DNA from: JAOTZA01 sp965224065
GTDB lineage: Bacteria; Acidobacteriota; Thermoanaerobaculia; Multivoradales; JAHEKO01
DNA length: 64,000 bases
Direction: 5' to 3'
Assembly: GCA_965224065.1 (NCBI GenBank)
Contig: CBDCYF010000005.1
Span: 3,410,001 to 3,474,000, forward strand
Part shown: piece after piece, positions 1-8,665 of the stretch
Numbering within the stretch: position 1 is the first letter of the stretch
How the letters are laid out: each line of letters opens with the position of its first letter
Position numbers and translations under genes: made by a program
The notes under the pieces: generated by a model
Told to the model about the DNA's origin: nothing
The model's input: the letters and a program-made list of their open reading frames with translations, nothing else
The model's database searches: none

Positions 1-1029
1 CGACCACGCTCCGCTAGTCGCCTGGCCGATCCAGCGGTCCGAGTGGTCGTAGACCGGCCGTCCGTCCCGCCAAGCCGCGGACGGCAGCTCGGGGGGCAGC
101 CCATAGCGCCCAAAGACCTCCTCCAACTCGGTCCAACTGATATCCAGGCCCACGAGCTTGCGGGCGGGGCCGGTTGCTTTCTCTCGCGACAACGCCGCCT
201 GGCCCACAAACGGCTCGCGGTCGAGCTGGACCGTCCAGCCGAGGCCGAGCTCGTAGGGGGAGGATTTTCGCTCGTCGGTCAGGCAGTGATGGGCGCTGTA
301 GTAGTCCACTCCGTTCATGATGAAACCGGCTTCGAGCCGCGCCACGTCGAGCGAGTCGAGACCGGCGGGGAGCAGGCCGAAATCCGAGCCCGCTTCGAAT
401 AACGCGTCGTAGACCTTGAGCGCGCCCTCGCGCTCGACCCAGATCTCGTAGCCCAAATCGCCTGTGTAGCCGGTGCGGGAGATCCATGTCTCGACCCCCC
501 CGAGGACGGCACGCCGGATAGCGAAAAATTTGATCTTGCCGACATCGGTGTCCGTGACCCGCTGCAAGATGTCCCGCGAGCGGGGACCCTGGAGGGCCAG
601 GGCGCCAAAGCGCGTGGTCGAGTCTTCGATTTCGACGTCGTGGCCCCGGCGGGCGCGCTCGAGCCAGGAAAGCGACGGCTCCGCGGCAGTCATTCGGAAA
701 TGGGTCTTGCCGAGTCGGGCGACCGTGCCGTCGTCCACCACCTTGCCCTCGTCGTCGCACCAGCACAGATACGTCACCCGGCCGGTTTTGAGCTTGGTGA
801 TGTCCTTGACGGTCAGCTCGGCCAGAAACGAGGCGGCGTCGGGTCCCCGGACCTCGTACTTGAACAGCGGTGAGACGTCGATCAGGCCCGCGGCGTGCCG
901 GAAAGAGAAGTACTCGGGCTCATGGTGCTCCCGGTACGAGCACACGGCGTAGAAGCCTCCCCAGTCTTTCCATCTCATGCTCGTACACAGCGCCGAGGTG
1001 CGGGGATGGAAGGGGGTGGGGATGGGCAT
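1..1029 (-). CDS. Glycine-cleavage T-protein-like aminomethyltransferase, 3' end outside window
   Basis: The frame is open from an ATG at 1029 to the left edge, giving 343 residues of the N-terminal and central part. The N-terminus reads MPIPTPFHPRTSALCTSM. It is followed by AGLIDVSPLFKYEV and, near residue 185, GYTGDLGYEIWV; both are typical of the folate-binding aminomethyltransferase (GcvT) fold. The ATG at 978 is a possible shorter start, but the 17 residues before it look like family sequence. Family members move a one-carbon unit from an amine substrate to tetrahydrofolate. T-protein of glycine cleavage does this, as do the C-terminal domains of sarcosine and dimethylglycine dehydrogenases. 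No gcvH or gcvP is visible, so the exact substrate is open. The last visible residues (QATSGAWS) resemble the region near the family C-terminus, so roughly 50 residues are probably missing. Confidence 0.85.
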   Translation of the reverse strand, partial: MPIPTPFHPRTSALCTSMRWKDWGGFYAVCSYREHHEPEYFSFRHAAGLIDVSPLFKYEVRGPDAASFLAELTVKDITKLKTGRVTYLCWCDDEGKVVDDGTVARLGKTHFRMTAAEPSLSWLERARRGHDVEIEDSTTRFGALALQGPRSRDILQRVTDTDVGKIKFFAIRRAVLGGVETWISRTGYTGDLGYEIWVEREGALKVYDALFEAGSDFGLLPAGLDSLDVARLEAGFIMNGVDYYSAHHCLTDERKSSPYELGLGWTVQLDREPFVGQAALSREKATGPARKLVGLDISWTELEEVFGRYGLPPELPSAAWRDGRPVYDHSDRWIGQATSGAWS

Positions 1030-1356
1030 CGTGTCTCGGCGATCGAGGCGCTCAAGTCTACTCGCTCGGATCCGATCGGGCGCCGTGTTTTCCAACCAGA
1101 ATTCTGGACGCGCTCCAAGCGTGTGAATACAGGTGTCTGAACAACAAAGCCGCAACCGGTGGTTGTGATGGTTCAGGTAGCTGAACCGTCGGGTTCAAGG
1201 TCCAACGTCTAAGGGCAGAAAAATGATAGTGGCGTCGTCGGCCGGCAGACGAATCGAAAAATGGCACTGGGCTTGCTCTCTCGGCCCGGTGATGACCCGT
1301 AGCGCGCTCACTCTTGAAACGCTGCGGATACGTTTAACCACTTGAGGAGGACACGA
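1030..1356. other. Divergent intergenic region with two small inverted repeats
   Basis: This 327-bp gap separates the divergent aminomethyltransferase and TonB-receptor genes and must hold both promoters. Two inverted repeats are visible: CAACC-ggt-GGTTG at 1153-1165 and GGTTCAG-gtag-CTGAACC at 1170-1187. They could be operators or small hairpins. I see no convincing -35/-10 pair and no gene. The ribosome site GAGGAGG at 1344-1350 belongs to the receptor gene. Confidence 0.5.
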
Positions 1357-4326
1357 ATGAAAAGGTTTGTCCTAGCACTCGCCCTGGTCGGCCTGGTGAT
1401 CGCTCCGGCGGTCGTCAACGCCCAGGCCCGTACCACGGGTGGAGTCAACGTCTCGGTCGTGCAGCAGGAAGACGGCAGCGCCGTCTCCGGCGCCACCGTG
1501 ACCGTGAGCTCGACCGACCTGGGGCTGGAGTGGGAAGGAGACACCAACAACGCGGGCGCGTACCGTCTGACCGGTCTTCAGGTCGGCGACTACACCGTCG
1601 CGGTGGTTGCGGTCGGCTTCCAGCCGCAGGTCCTGAGCTTTCGTCTGGGCGTAGGTGAGACCTACCCGCTCAAGGTAGAGCTCGCTCCCGGCGAAGCCGT
1701 AACCCAGGAAATCACCGTTTTCTCGGCGCCGACGGCGCTCGAGACCACCCACGTGGGCGGATCGCTCGACTACGAGAAAGAGGTCGAGGAGCTCCCGATC
1801 AACGACCGGCGGCTCAATGCCATCGCCTTTTTCTCGCCCAACGTGGCGGCGAACCCCAACAATAACCCGTCGATCTCCGGCGCCCCCGGCACCGACACCG
1901 TCGTGATGCTGGACGGAGCCGAGGTCTCGGATCCACTCTTTGGCAGCGCCCCGACCCTGTTCCTGGAGGACGCGGTCGAGGAAGTCCAGGTTCTGACTTC
2001 GGGCATCAGCGCCCGCTACGGCCGGTTTCAGGGCGGCGTCATCAACGCGGTGACCAAGTCCGGCTCGAACCAGTACGAGGCGACGCTGCGGACCGAGTTC
2101 CAGCGCGAGAGCTGGGACGGCCAGACGCCGGCCCTGGAAAGCCAATCGGAAGACCTACGCAAAGTGCGTCAGTTGACCGGCGGTGGTTTCGTCTTGAAGG
2201 ACCGCGCCTGGTGGTTTGGCGGCATCCGGGACGTTCCGGACAGCTCGCGAGACTTCACGACTGTGATCACCGGCGAGACTTTTACCCGCGTCACCGCCGA
2301 GGACCGCTGGCAGGGCAAGCTGCGTGGTGCGCTCTCGGCGAACCACATCTTCGACATCAGCCACCTGGAGTTCGAGTCCGCCCAGTCGGGCCGTGCGGCG
2401 CTGCCGCCGGGCGATCTCAAGTTCGCCAACGGCTTCCGAGGAGACCCGCGCGAGACCGACACCCTGGCCTATCAGGGCGTTCTGAGTCCGTCGCTGTTTG
2501 CCGACGTCCAGGCAACCGAGAAGGCCGTCTCGATCGTGTCGGGTGGCGATCCTTCGGGTCCCTCGCCGATCTGGACCAGCACGCCGTTTGCGTTCTGGAA
2601 CAATCACTGGTGGGACGCCTCTGATGAAGACCGGCGGGACAACGAGACCCAGTCGGGCAACATCAGCTACGCCTTCGAGACCGGCGACAATAGCCATTTC
2701 CTCGAGGCGGGCATCCAGAACGTCAACTCGATCACCGGTGGCGAGAACAAGCAGTCGCCGACCGACTACTACATGCGTCTGCTCAACACCGACGCCTATG
2801 CCGGTGAAGCGGGGCCCGACTCCACGTTCAACATCTACGCGCCGGACGATCCCAATTGCCCGAACTTCAGCGCGACGACCGGCTGTGTCGGTCGCGCGCG
2901 CCGCTTTGAGGCGATCCGCCTGGGTGGCGACAACGAGATCGAGAACCTGGCGCTCTACGTCCAGGACACGGTCACGTTCAAGAACGGCAAATTCCGCGCC
3001 GACGTGGGTCTGCGCTACGACGACGTCACCAGCACCAGTCCGCTGGCCTTCCAGAACTTCGCGTTCGACGAGGTCTCACCGCGGCTGGCCTTTGCCTGGA
3101 ACGTCGATCCGTCGCTCCAGATTCTGGTCACCGGCGGTCAGTATCTCGGCCGTCTGAACGACAACATCTTTGGTGAGGCCACCGGTGTCGGTAGTGCTCC
3201 GGGGATCGAGGCCTTCTACACCGGTCCGACCATTCTCGGGTTCACCGGTGCCGAGGTCGACTCGATCCTGGGCAACGACGCCTACTGGCAGGACATCCGG
3301 TCGCTGACCGATCCCGCCCAGCCCACGACCTTCATCATGGACAACGTCACGGGGCCGAGCGCCGAGGATCTGTCTCTTGGTTTCCGCAAGGCGTTTGCGA
3401 ACAACACCGGTTCGGTCACCGTGACCGCACACCGGCGGAAGTTCAATGACCTCATGGAGGACTTCATCGGCAACGTCTGCACCGACCAGGGGCTGAGCTT
3501 CGACACCGGCGGTCGTCCGGGCTGCGACACCATCGCGGCCGAGACGGCACCGGGCGTCTTCACCGACTTCGACACCACCGTCTGGGGCAACAGTGACCTC
3601 GCCAAACGCGACTATCAGGCCATTACCACCACGTGGGACTGGCGCCCGTCGCGCAACCTGGTGTGGTTCGGAAACCTGACGGTCGGCAAGGTCGACGGCA
3701 ACTTCGAAGGTGAAGGAGTCAATCAGCCCGCCTCCGGTGGCAATCTGCACGACTACCCGAACTCGCGTCCGGAAGAGGGCGCGGCTCCGGTGGGTCTCCT
3801 CGACGAGGACGTCTCGCAGCGTCTGAGGACGGGTGCCACCTACACCCACTCGATGGGTCGGGCCGGCAGCCTCGCCTTTGGTGCCGTGCTCACCAAGCAG
3901 TCGGGTAGTGTTTACAGCGCGACCGCCAACAACACGTTCACTGCCGCGCCGGGTTACCTGCAGGCAGCGGGCACGACGTACACGCACTACTTCGGCGGCC
4001 GGGGCATCAGACGCCTCGACAGCTGGATGCGTGGCGACCTGAGCGTCCGCTACAGCGTCAAGGTCTGGAACCGGGTTGGTTTCTGGACCAAGCTGAGCGC
4101 CCTCAACGTGACCAACGAGTCGGAGATCATCGACTTCAACGGTCGCAACGAGGTTGCCGGCAGCGCGCAGATGATCAACGGCGTGCTGACGTTTGTGCCC
4201 AGTGGCAACTGCACGTTCGACGACAAGCCGTCGCCGGACTGCACCGGTTTTGGCCGGGTCCGCAACGACCTGGACTACCAGTTGCCTCGCTCGATCCTGG
4301 TGACGGCCGGTTTCACCTGGAGGTAG
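1357..4326 (+). CDS. Oar-like TonB-dependent outer-membrane receptor
   Basis: Predicted outer-membrane beta-barrel of 989 residues. The ATG at 1357 is chosen because GAGGAGG (1344-1350) sits 6 nt upstream and a clean signal peptide follows (MKRFVLALALVGLVIAPAVV, cleavage after NAQA). Residues about 30-115 form a carboxypeptidase-regulatory-like beta-sandwich. Residues about 140-240 look like a TonB plug, with GTDTVVMLDGAEVSDP and then YGRFQGGVINAVTKSG. The remainder is the barrel, ending in LVTAGFTWR with a terminal aromatic pattern. This domain order is typical of Oar-type TonB proteins, which take up or secrete ligands using inner-membrane energy. The ligand cannot be told. It is monocistronic and closed by a strong terminator just downstream. 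The C-terminus resembles that of the pseudogene at 54925-55100. Confidence 0.9.
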   Translation: MKRFVLALALVGLVIAPAVVNAQARTTGGVNVSVVQQEDGSAVSGATVTVSSTDLGLEWEGDTNNAGAYRLTGLQVGDYTVAVVAVGFQPQVLSFRLGVGETYPLKVELAPGEAVTQEITVFSAPTALETTHVGGSLDYEKEVEELPINDRRLNAIAFFSPNVAANPNNNPSISGAPGTDTVVMLDGAEVSDPLFGSAPTLFLEDAVEEVQVLTSGISARYGRFQGGVINAVTKSGSNQYEATLRTEFQRESWDGQTPALESQSEDLRKVRQLTGGGFVLKDRAWWFGGIRDVPDSSRDFTTVITGETFTRVTAEDRWQGKLRGALSANHIFDISHLEFESAQSGRAALPPGDLKFANGFRGDPRETDTLAYQGVLSPSLFADVQATEKAVSIVSGGDPSGPSPIWTSTPFAFWNNHWWDASDEDRRDNETQSGNISYAFETGDNSHFLEAGIQNVNSITGGENKQSPTDYYMRLLNTDAYAGEAGPDSTFNIYAPDDPNCPNFSATTGCVGRARRFEAIRLGGDNEIENLALYVQDTVTFKNGKFRADVGLRYDDVTSTSPLAFQNFAFDEVSPRLAFAWNVDPSLQILVTGGQYLGRLNDNIFGEATGVGSAPGIEAFYTGPTILGFTGAEVDSILGNDAYWQDIRSLTDPAQPTTFIMDNVTGPSAEDLSLGFRKAFANNTGSVTVTAHRRKFNDLMEDFIGNVCTDQGLSFDTGGRPGCDTIAAETAPGVFTDFDTTVWGNSDLAKRDYQAITTTWDWRPSRNLVWFGNLTVGKVDGNFEGEGVNQPASGGNLHDYPNSRPEEGAAPVGLLDEDVSQRLRTGATYTHSMGRAGSLAFGAVLTKQSGSVYSATANNTFTAAPGYLQAAGTTYTHYFGGRGIRRLDSWMRGDLSVRYSVKVWNRVGFWTKLSALNVTNESEIIDFNGRNEVAGSAQMINGVLTFVPSGNCTFDDKPSPDCTGFGRVRNDLDYQLPRSILVTAGFTWR

Positions 4327-4346
4327 CTTTCTCCTAGCTTCTCTTC

Positions 4347-4380
4347 GAGCCGCCGGCTTCGGCCGGCGGCTCTTTTTTTT
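4347..4380 (+). terminator. Rho-independent terminator of the TonB receptor gene
   Basis: An 11-bp perfect stem (4347-4357 with 4362-4372, GAGCCGCCGGC) has a TTCG tetraloop and is followed by eight T residues. It lies 21 nt after the receptor stop codon. Confidence 0.95.
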
Positions 4381-4389
4381 GTTTTCAAG

Positions 4390-4427
4390 GGGACAGTCGT
4401 CCCGGAAAAAAGGGGACAGTCCCTTTT
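4390..4427. repeat. Short GGGGACAGTC repeat pair, REP-like
   Basis: The motif GGGGACAGTC occurs twice within 30 nt. The second copy is palindromic (AAAAGGGG-ACAGT-CCCTTTT, 4408-4427). It sits in the tail-to-tail gap between the TonB receptor and the small minus-strand gene. Similar GGGGACAGTCCCC elements are common intergenic repeats in some bacterial genomes; that link is from memory. No transposase is present here. Confidence 0.5.
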
Positions 4428-4504
4428 CTTCCCCGAGGCCGGGTTACGCGGTCAGGACCGCGATACGTCTGCTGGATGCCGCGATGGCGGAGGAGGGCCG
4501 GGCG

Positions 4505-4771
4505 CTAGCCGGTGGATTCCTGCGCTTCTTCGGCGGCTTCTTCTTCCGGCTCCTCGACGACCTCGAGGTTGTCGTTGAGAACGACTTCGGTCTCGTGCAC
4601 GGCGGCGCCCCAGTCGATCGTCGGGTCCTCGTAGGGATCCGCGGTGACTACGGGAGAGTCCGTCGCCTTTTTGAGCTCGCGGCGCTCCATCTTGCGAGCG
4701 TGTTTCTCGCGCCGTTTCTGCTGGCGGGCGCGCTCTCGCTGCCGCCGTACCATCGATGCTTGATTCGCCAT
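4505..4771 (-). CDS. Small charged protein of unknown function
   Basis: This 88-residue protein has a strongly basic N-terminal half rich in Arg/Lys/Gln (RQRERARQQKRREKHARK) and an acidic tail of Glu/Ala runs. The ATG at 4771 is preferred over longer frames because GAGGGG lies 7-8 nt upstream and the body starts MANQASMVRRQ. The sequence predicts a helical, possibly nucleic-acid- or ribosome-associated protein. No catalytic motif is present. Short proteins starting MANQASM with this charge pattern are, as I recall, conserved hypotheticals in several phyla. It lies 88 nt downstream of the divergently unrelated M15/LysM gene on the same strand and may share its transcript. Confidence 0.7.
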   Translation of the reverse strand: MANQASMVRRQRERARQQKRREKHARKMERRELKKATDSPVVTADPYEDPTIDWGAAVHETEVVLNDNLEVVEEPEEEAAEEAQESTG

Positions 4772-4859
4772 GGCAAACCCCTCGGAAAAAGTATCTTTCT
4801 CTCGGTTTTCCCGCCGGGGGCGGTCAAACCAGAAAAAAAGTGTATCAGATGGGTTGCCG

Positions 4860-5618
4860 TTATTCGGCGGTCGGAAGCTGCAAGACCTGACCGGGATAGA
4901 TTCGATTCGAACGCAGCCCATTGGTGCGAATCACCGCTTGCACGGTCGTGCTGTGCTTTCGCGCGATCTTCCACAGGGTGTCTCCCCGGGCCACTCGGTA
5001 TTTGGCAATGGGCGACGACTTCTTCAGCCGTTCGACATAGCGTAGATACGGGTCGGGAAAAACCGCCACGTGGTAGTGCGGCGGCCAACGCTCGCGGTTG
5101 GCCTCCAGAACGCCCCGGTCTTCGAGCGACAACAAAACGCGCTCCAACCAGTTGCGACAGGTCCCCCGGCTCGGGCGCCGGAGGTCGAGCGCCATCCCCG
5201 TCGGATGGACGGAGTCGGGCGAAGCGTTGGGCGGTTGGTAGCGCCGTGGGCGGGTAAGGCTGGTGACCACCAGCTTCTCGCCGCAAGCGGCTCGGTACTG
5301 ACGGGACAGCCTGTCGATAAAGACCTTGACCGCCGGCCGGGTGTAGGGAAAGGAGACGCCGTGGAGATCGAAGTTGGAGCCCGATCGCACCGGAATCAGA
5401 TAGCCCTTGGCGACAAACCGTTGGAGCTGCGTCCGGTTCAAGATGTAGGTGAAGTCGTGCCGGCGCGCCTGGGTGTTCTGGCGATAAAGCGACGAGCGGC
5501 TGCCGCGCAGGCTGGCCGAAGAGGCTGGCTCGGCGGCGAGGCCGCAGAAGGTGGTGAGACCCAGAAGCAACAGTCCCGAAAAACAGGCTGAGTGTTTTCC
5601 CTTCAGCGTCCCCATCAT
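4860..5618 (-). CDS. Secreted M15-like peptidase with C-terminal LysM domain
   Basis: This 252-residue exported protein (start at 5618, with a second in-frame ATG at 5615) has a signal peptide, a catalytic-like domain and a LysM domain. The motif SVHPTGMALD fits the SxHxxGxAxD zinc site of the M15/VanY D,D-carboxypeptidase fold. A later HYHVAVF supplies a candidate third ligand. Residues about 207-250 (YRVARGDTLWKIARKH to RIYPGQVLQLP) form a LysM peptidoglycan-binding module. The likely role is cleavage of, or binding to, peptidoglycan cross-links in the periplasm. The family resembles DUF5715-type proteins. The Shine-Dalgarno site is weak, so the start is uncertain by one codon. Confidence 0.8.
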   Translation of the reverse strand: MMGTLKGKHSACFSGLLLLGLTTFCGLAAEPASSASLRGSRSSLYRQNTQARRHDFTYILNRTQLQRFVAKGYLIPVRSGSNFDLHGVSFPYTRPAVKVFIDRLSRQYRAACGEKLVVTSLTRPRRYQPPNASPDSVHPTGMALDLRRPSRGTCRNWLERVLLSLEDRGVLEANRERWPPHYHVAVFPDPYLRYVERLKKSSPIAKYRVARGDTLWKIARKHSTTVQAVIRTNGLRSNRIYPGQVLQLPTAE

Positions 5619-5822
5619 TGACCCGATTACTACTGCACGATACTGCAAATGCTGCGCCCGGCGTCGTCGGCCGGGTCGTGAGGTCGACCTGTAACTGACT
5701 ATAAACAAAGGAATTCTATGGAGTCAATAGGGTGCGCCACGAGTTGCTAACATGAGCTCGACGCCGGCGCGTCGTCGCGCCGGATCCCCCCTTCGACTTC
5801 TATCACGGGTCGCCTGATAAGG

Positions 5823-8660
5823 ATGTCAAACGACGCCGGCAAAGCCACCAGACGACGAGCGCGGCAGCGCCGCGCTATCGGTCCGCGTCTCAAGCCCTGG
5901 CTGGCCGTCGTGTTCGGTCTTTTCGCGCTGCTGGCGGTCAACTCGACCTATCTCGTGGGGGTCAGCGTCTTCGAATGGCTTAAGGAGGAGACCTACCAGA
6001 ATTGGTTCTACTTGCTGATGTTCCTGGTCCACCTGGTGCTGGGCCTGGCGCTTCTGCTGCCCTTTCTCGTTTTTGCCGTCGCTCACCTGAGAAACACCTA
6101 CAACCGACCCAACCGGCGAGCGGTCTACGTCGGCTACGCTCTTCTGATCACCGCTCTGCTGCTGCTGGTAAGCGGTCTCCTGCTGACTCGGTTGGAGGGG
6201 CTCATCGTGGTCAAGGACGAGGCCGTCCGGTCGGTGGCCTACTGGGTGCATGTCTTGGCCCCGCTGGTGGCCGCTTGGCTCTTTGTGCTGCACCGGCTGG
6301 CCGGTCCGCGGATCAAGTGGAAAGTGGGTCGCAGATGGGCGCTGGTGGCAGCCGGATTCGCCGGACTCCTGCTGATCGTGCAGGCGCAGGATCCCCGGCG
6401 GTGGAACGTCGAGGGCCCGCAGACCGGCGAGCAGTATTTCTTTCCCTCGCTGTCGCGTACCGCGACCGGCGACTTCATCCCGGAAAAAGTACTGGCCAAC
6501 GACGCCTACTGCCAGACATGCCATGAAGACTCTCATCGTACCTGGGCGGTGAGCGCCCATCGGTTGAGCTCGTTCAACAACCCGGCGTATCTCTTTTCGG
6601 TGCGAGAGACGCGGCGGGTGGCGTTCGAGCGCGACGGCGACGTCCAGGCGTCGCGATTCTGCGCCGGGTGCCACGACCCGGTGGTGTTTTTCACCGGCAA
6701 GTTCGACGATCCTAATTTCGACGACGAGGGCGACCCGGCTGGGCAGGCCGGGATCACCTGTACAAGCTGTCACGCCATCACTCACGTGAACAGCGTGCGC
6801 GGCAACGGCGACTACACCATCGAGGAGCCGGTCCACTATCCGTTTGCCTTCAGCAAGAGTCCGGCTCTGCGCTGGGTAAACGAGCAGCTCATCAAGGCCA
6901 AGCCGGAGTTTCACAAGCGGACGTTTCTCAAGCCGCTCCACAAGACACCGGAGTTTTGCGGCAGTTGCCACAAGGTGCATCTACCCGAGGAGCTCAACAA
7001 GTACAAATGGCTGCGGGCCCAGAATCACTACGACTCGTACCACCTGAGCGGGGTGTCAGGACACGGTGTGGCAAGCTTCTATTACCCCGAGACCGCCGAG
7101 CACGATTGTTCGGGATGCCACATGCCGCTCGAGCCCTCCGAGCAGTTCGGAGCCCACGACTTCGACGGCAGCGGCGAGACCCAGGTTCACGACCACCAGT
7201 TCCCAAGCGCCAACACGGCGCTGCCTCACCTGCTGGATCTGCCGGGGTGGGTGGTCGAGAGGCATCGCGAGTTCAATCGAGGGGTGATGCGCCTCGACTT
7301 GTTTGGCGTTCGCTCGGGCGGCACGATCGACGGCGAGCTCCAGGCCCCGCTGAGGCCGGCGGTCCCGACGCTCGTGCCCGGCCGCTCCTATCTCCTGGAG
7401 ACCGTCATCCGGACGGTCAAGATGGGACATCACTTCACCCAGGGCACGACCGATTCGAATGAGGTCTGGCTGGACGCGCGAGTCACCAACGGTGATCGGG
7501 TGGTCGGCCGGACGGGAGGCCGCTCGCTGGACGGCTCGGTCGATCCCTGGTCGCATTTCGTCAACTCTTATGTGCTCGATCGAGAGGGCCGCCGGATCGA
7601 CCGGCGCAACGCGCAGGACATCTTTGTCCCGCTTTACGACCATCAGATCCCACCCGGGGCCGCCGACGTCGTGCACCTGCGGCTCGATGTGCCCGCCGAC
7701 GCCCGCGGCGAGCTCGAGGTCGAGGTCAAGCTGCAGTATCGGAAGTTCGACACCACCTACATGCAGTTTGTGTATGGACCCGAATATGTCAATGACCTCC
7801 CGATCATGACCCTGGCGGAAGATCGGGTGGTGTTTCCGCTGGCCGGCTCTTCGGTCACCGTGCGAAGGCCCGTGGACACCGAGCCCGGGGTCCCCGAATG
7901 GATGCGCTGGAACGACTACGGGATCGGTCTGCTGCGCAAGGGTGGCAAGAGCAAGGGAGAGCTGCGCCAGGCGGAGGAGGCATTTCGTCGGGTCGAGGCG
8001 CTGGGGCGCCCGGAGGGACCGCTCAACCTGGCGCGTGTCTATCTGGCCCAGGGCACGGTCGAAGACCGGGCGATCGAGGCCCTCGAGCGGGCAGCGGCGT
8101 TCGACCCGCCGGCGCCGAGCTGGTCGGTGGCCTGGTTTACCGGTCTGGTCAACAAACAGAACGGTTTTCTCGACGAGGCGATCGCCAATTTTGAGAGCAT
8201 CGAATCGCTCGACGACGAAGAGACCCGGCGCCGCGGCTTCGATTTCAGTCAGGACTACAGGCTGCTCAACGAGCTCGGCCAGACGCTTTTCGAGCGGGCC
8301 AAGCTCGAGCGCCGTTCTTCGGGTGGCCTGCGGGAAGACTTTCTGCGCCGCGCCGAGACGCGATTTCTCAGGGTTCTGGAGCTCGACCCCGAGAACACCA
8401 CCGCCTATTTCAATCTAGACCTGATCTACAAACAGCTCGGAGAGCGCGACAAGGCCGCCGAAAGCTTCCGGCTGTACCGAAAATACAAGCCCGACGACAA
8501 CGCCCGCGATCGAGCCGTCGCGAGACACCGCGCCGCAAACCCCGCCGCCGACCACGCCGCGGAGGCGATCGTGATCTATGATCTCGGTCGGTCCGGAGCC
8601 TACGGCCTGGCCGGCGAGGAGTCACCGCCGGCCGCGAGCGGCACAAGCGGCGCCGGTTAG
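5823..8660 (+). CDS. Membrane-anchored pentahaem cytochrome c with TPR tail
   Basis: A 945-residue fusion. Residues 20-190 hold five hydrophobic segments with several His residues (LVHLVLG, YWVHVL, FVLHRL) that could ligate b-type haem. The exported part carries five CxxCH haem c sites at residues 230 (CQTCH), 280 (CAGCH), 313 (CTSCH), 379 (CGSCH) and 429 (CSGCH). Residues about 500-680 look like a beta-rich domain, and about 690-920 contain TPR-like helices. The architecture suggests periplasmic electron transfer coupled to quinol at the membrane. The following CRTAC1 gene starts 5 nt after the stop, so the two are translationally coupled. The electron acceptor is unknown. Confidence 0.85.
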   Translation: MSNDAGKATRRRARQRRAIGPRLKPWLAVVFGLFALLAVNSTYLVGVSVFEWLKEETYQNWFYLLMFLVHLVLGLALLLPFLVFAVAHLRNTYNRPNRRAVYVGYALLITALLLLVSGLLLTRLEGLIVVKDEAVRSVAYWVHVLAPLVAAWLFVLHRLAGPRIKWKVGRRWALVAAGFAGLLLIVQAQDPRRWNVEGPQTGEQYFFPSLSRTATGDFIPEKVLANDAYCQTCHEDSHRTWAVSAHRLSSFNNPAYLFSVRETRRVAFERDGDVQASRFCAGCHDPVVFFTGKFDDPNFDDEGDPAGQAGITCTSCHAITHVNSVRGNGDYTIEEPVHYPFAFSKSPALRWVNEQLIKAKPEFHKRTFLKPLHKTPEFCGSCHKVHLPEELNKYKWLRAQNHYDSYHLSGVSGHGVASFYYPETAEHDCSGCHMPLEPSEQFGAHDFDGSGETQVHDHQFPSANTALPHLLDLPGWVVERHREFNRGVMRLDLFGVRSGGTIDGELQAPLRPAVPTLVPGRSYLLETVIRTVKMGHHFTQGTTDSNEVWLDARVTNGDRVVGRTGGRSLDGSVDPWSHFVNSYVLDREGRRIDRRNAQDIFVPLYDHQIPPGAADVVHLRLDVPADARGELEVEVKLQYRKFDTTYMQFVYGPEYVNDLPIMTLAEDRVVFPLAGSSVTVRRPVDTEPGVPEWMRWNDYGIGLLRKGGKSKGELRQAEEAFRRVEALGRPEGPLNLARVYLAQGTVEDRAIEALERAAAFDPPAPSWSVAWFTGLVNKQNGFLDEAIANFESIESLDDEETRRRGFDFSQDYRLLNELGQTLFERAKLERRSSGGLREDFLRRAETRFLRVLELDPENTTAYFNLDLIYKQLGERDKAAESFRLYRKYKPDDNARDRAVARHRAANPAADHAAEAIVIYDLGRSGAYGLAGEESPPAASGTSGAG

Positions 8661-8665
8661 CAGCC

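Noticed and set aside
1188..1206. GGTTCAA resembling a tRNA T-loop
   Set aside because: The flanks do not form a T-stem and no acceptor or anticodon arm is present.
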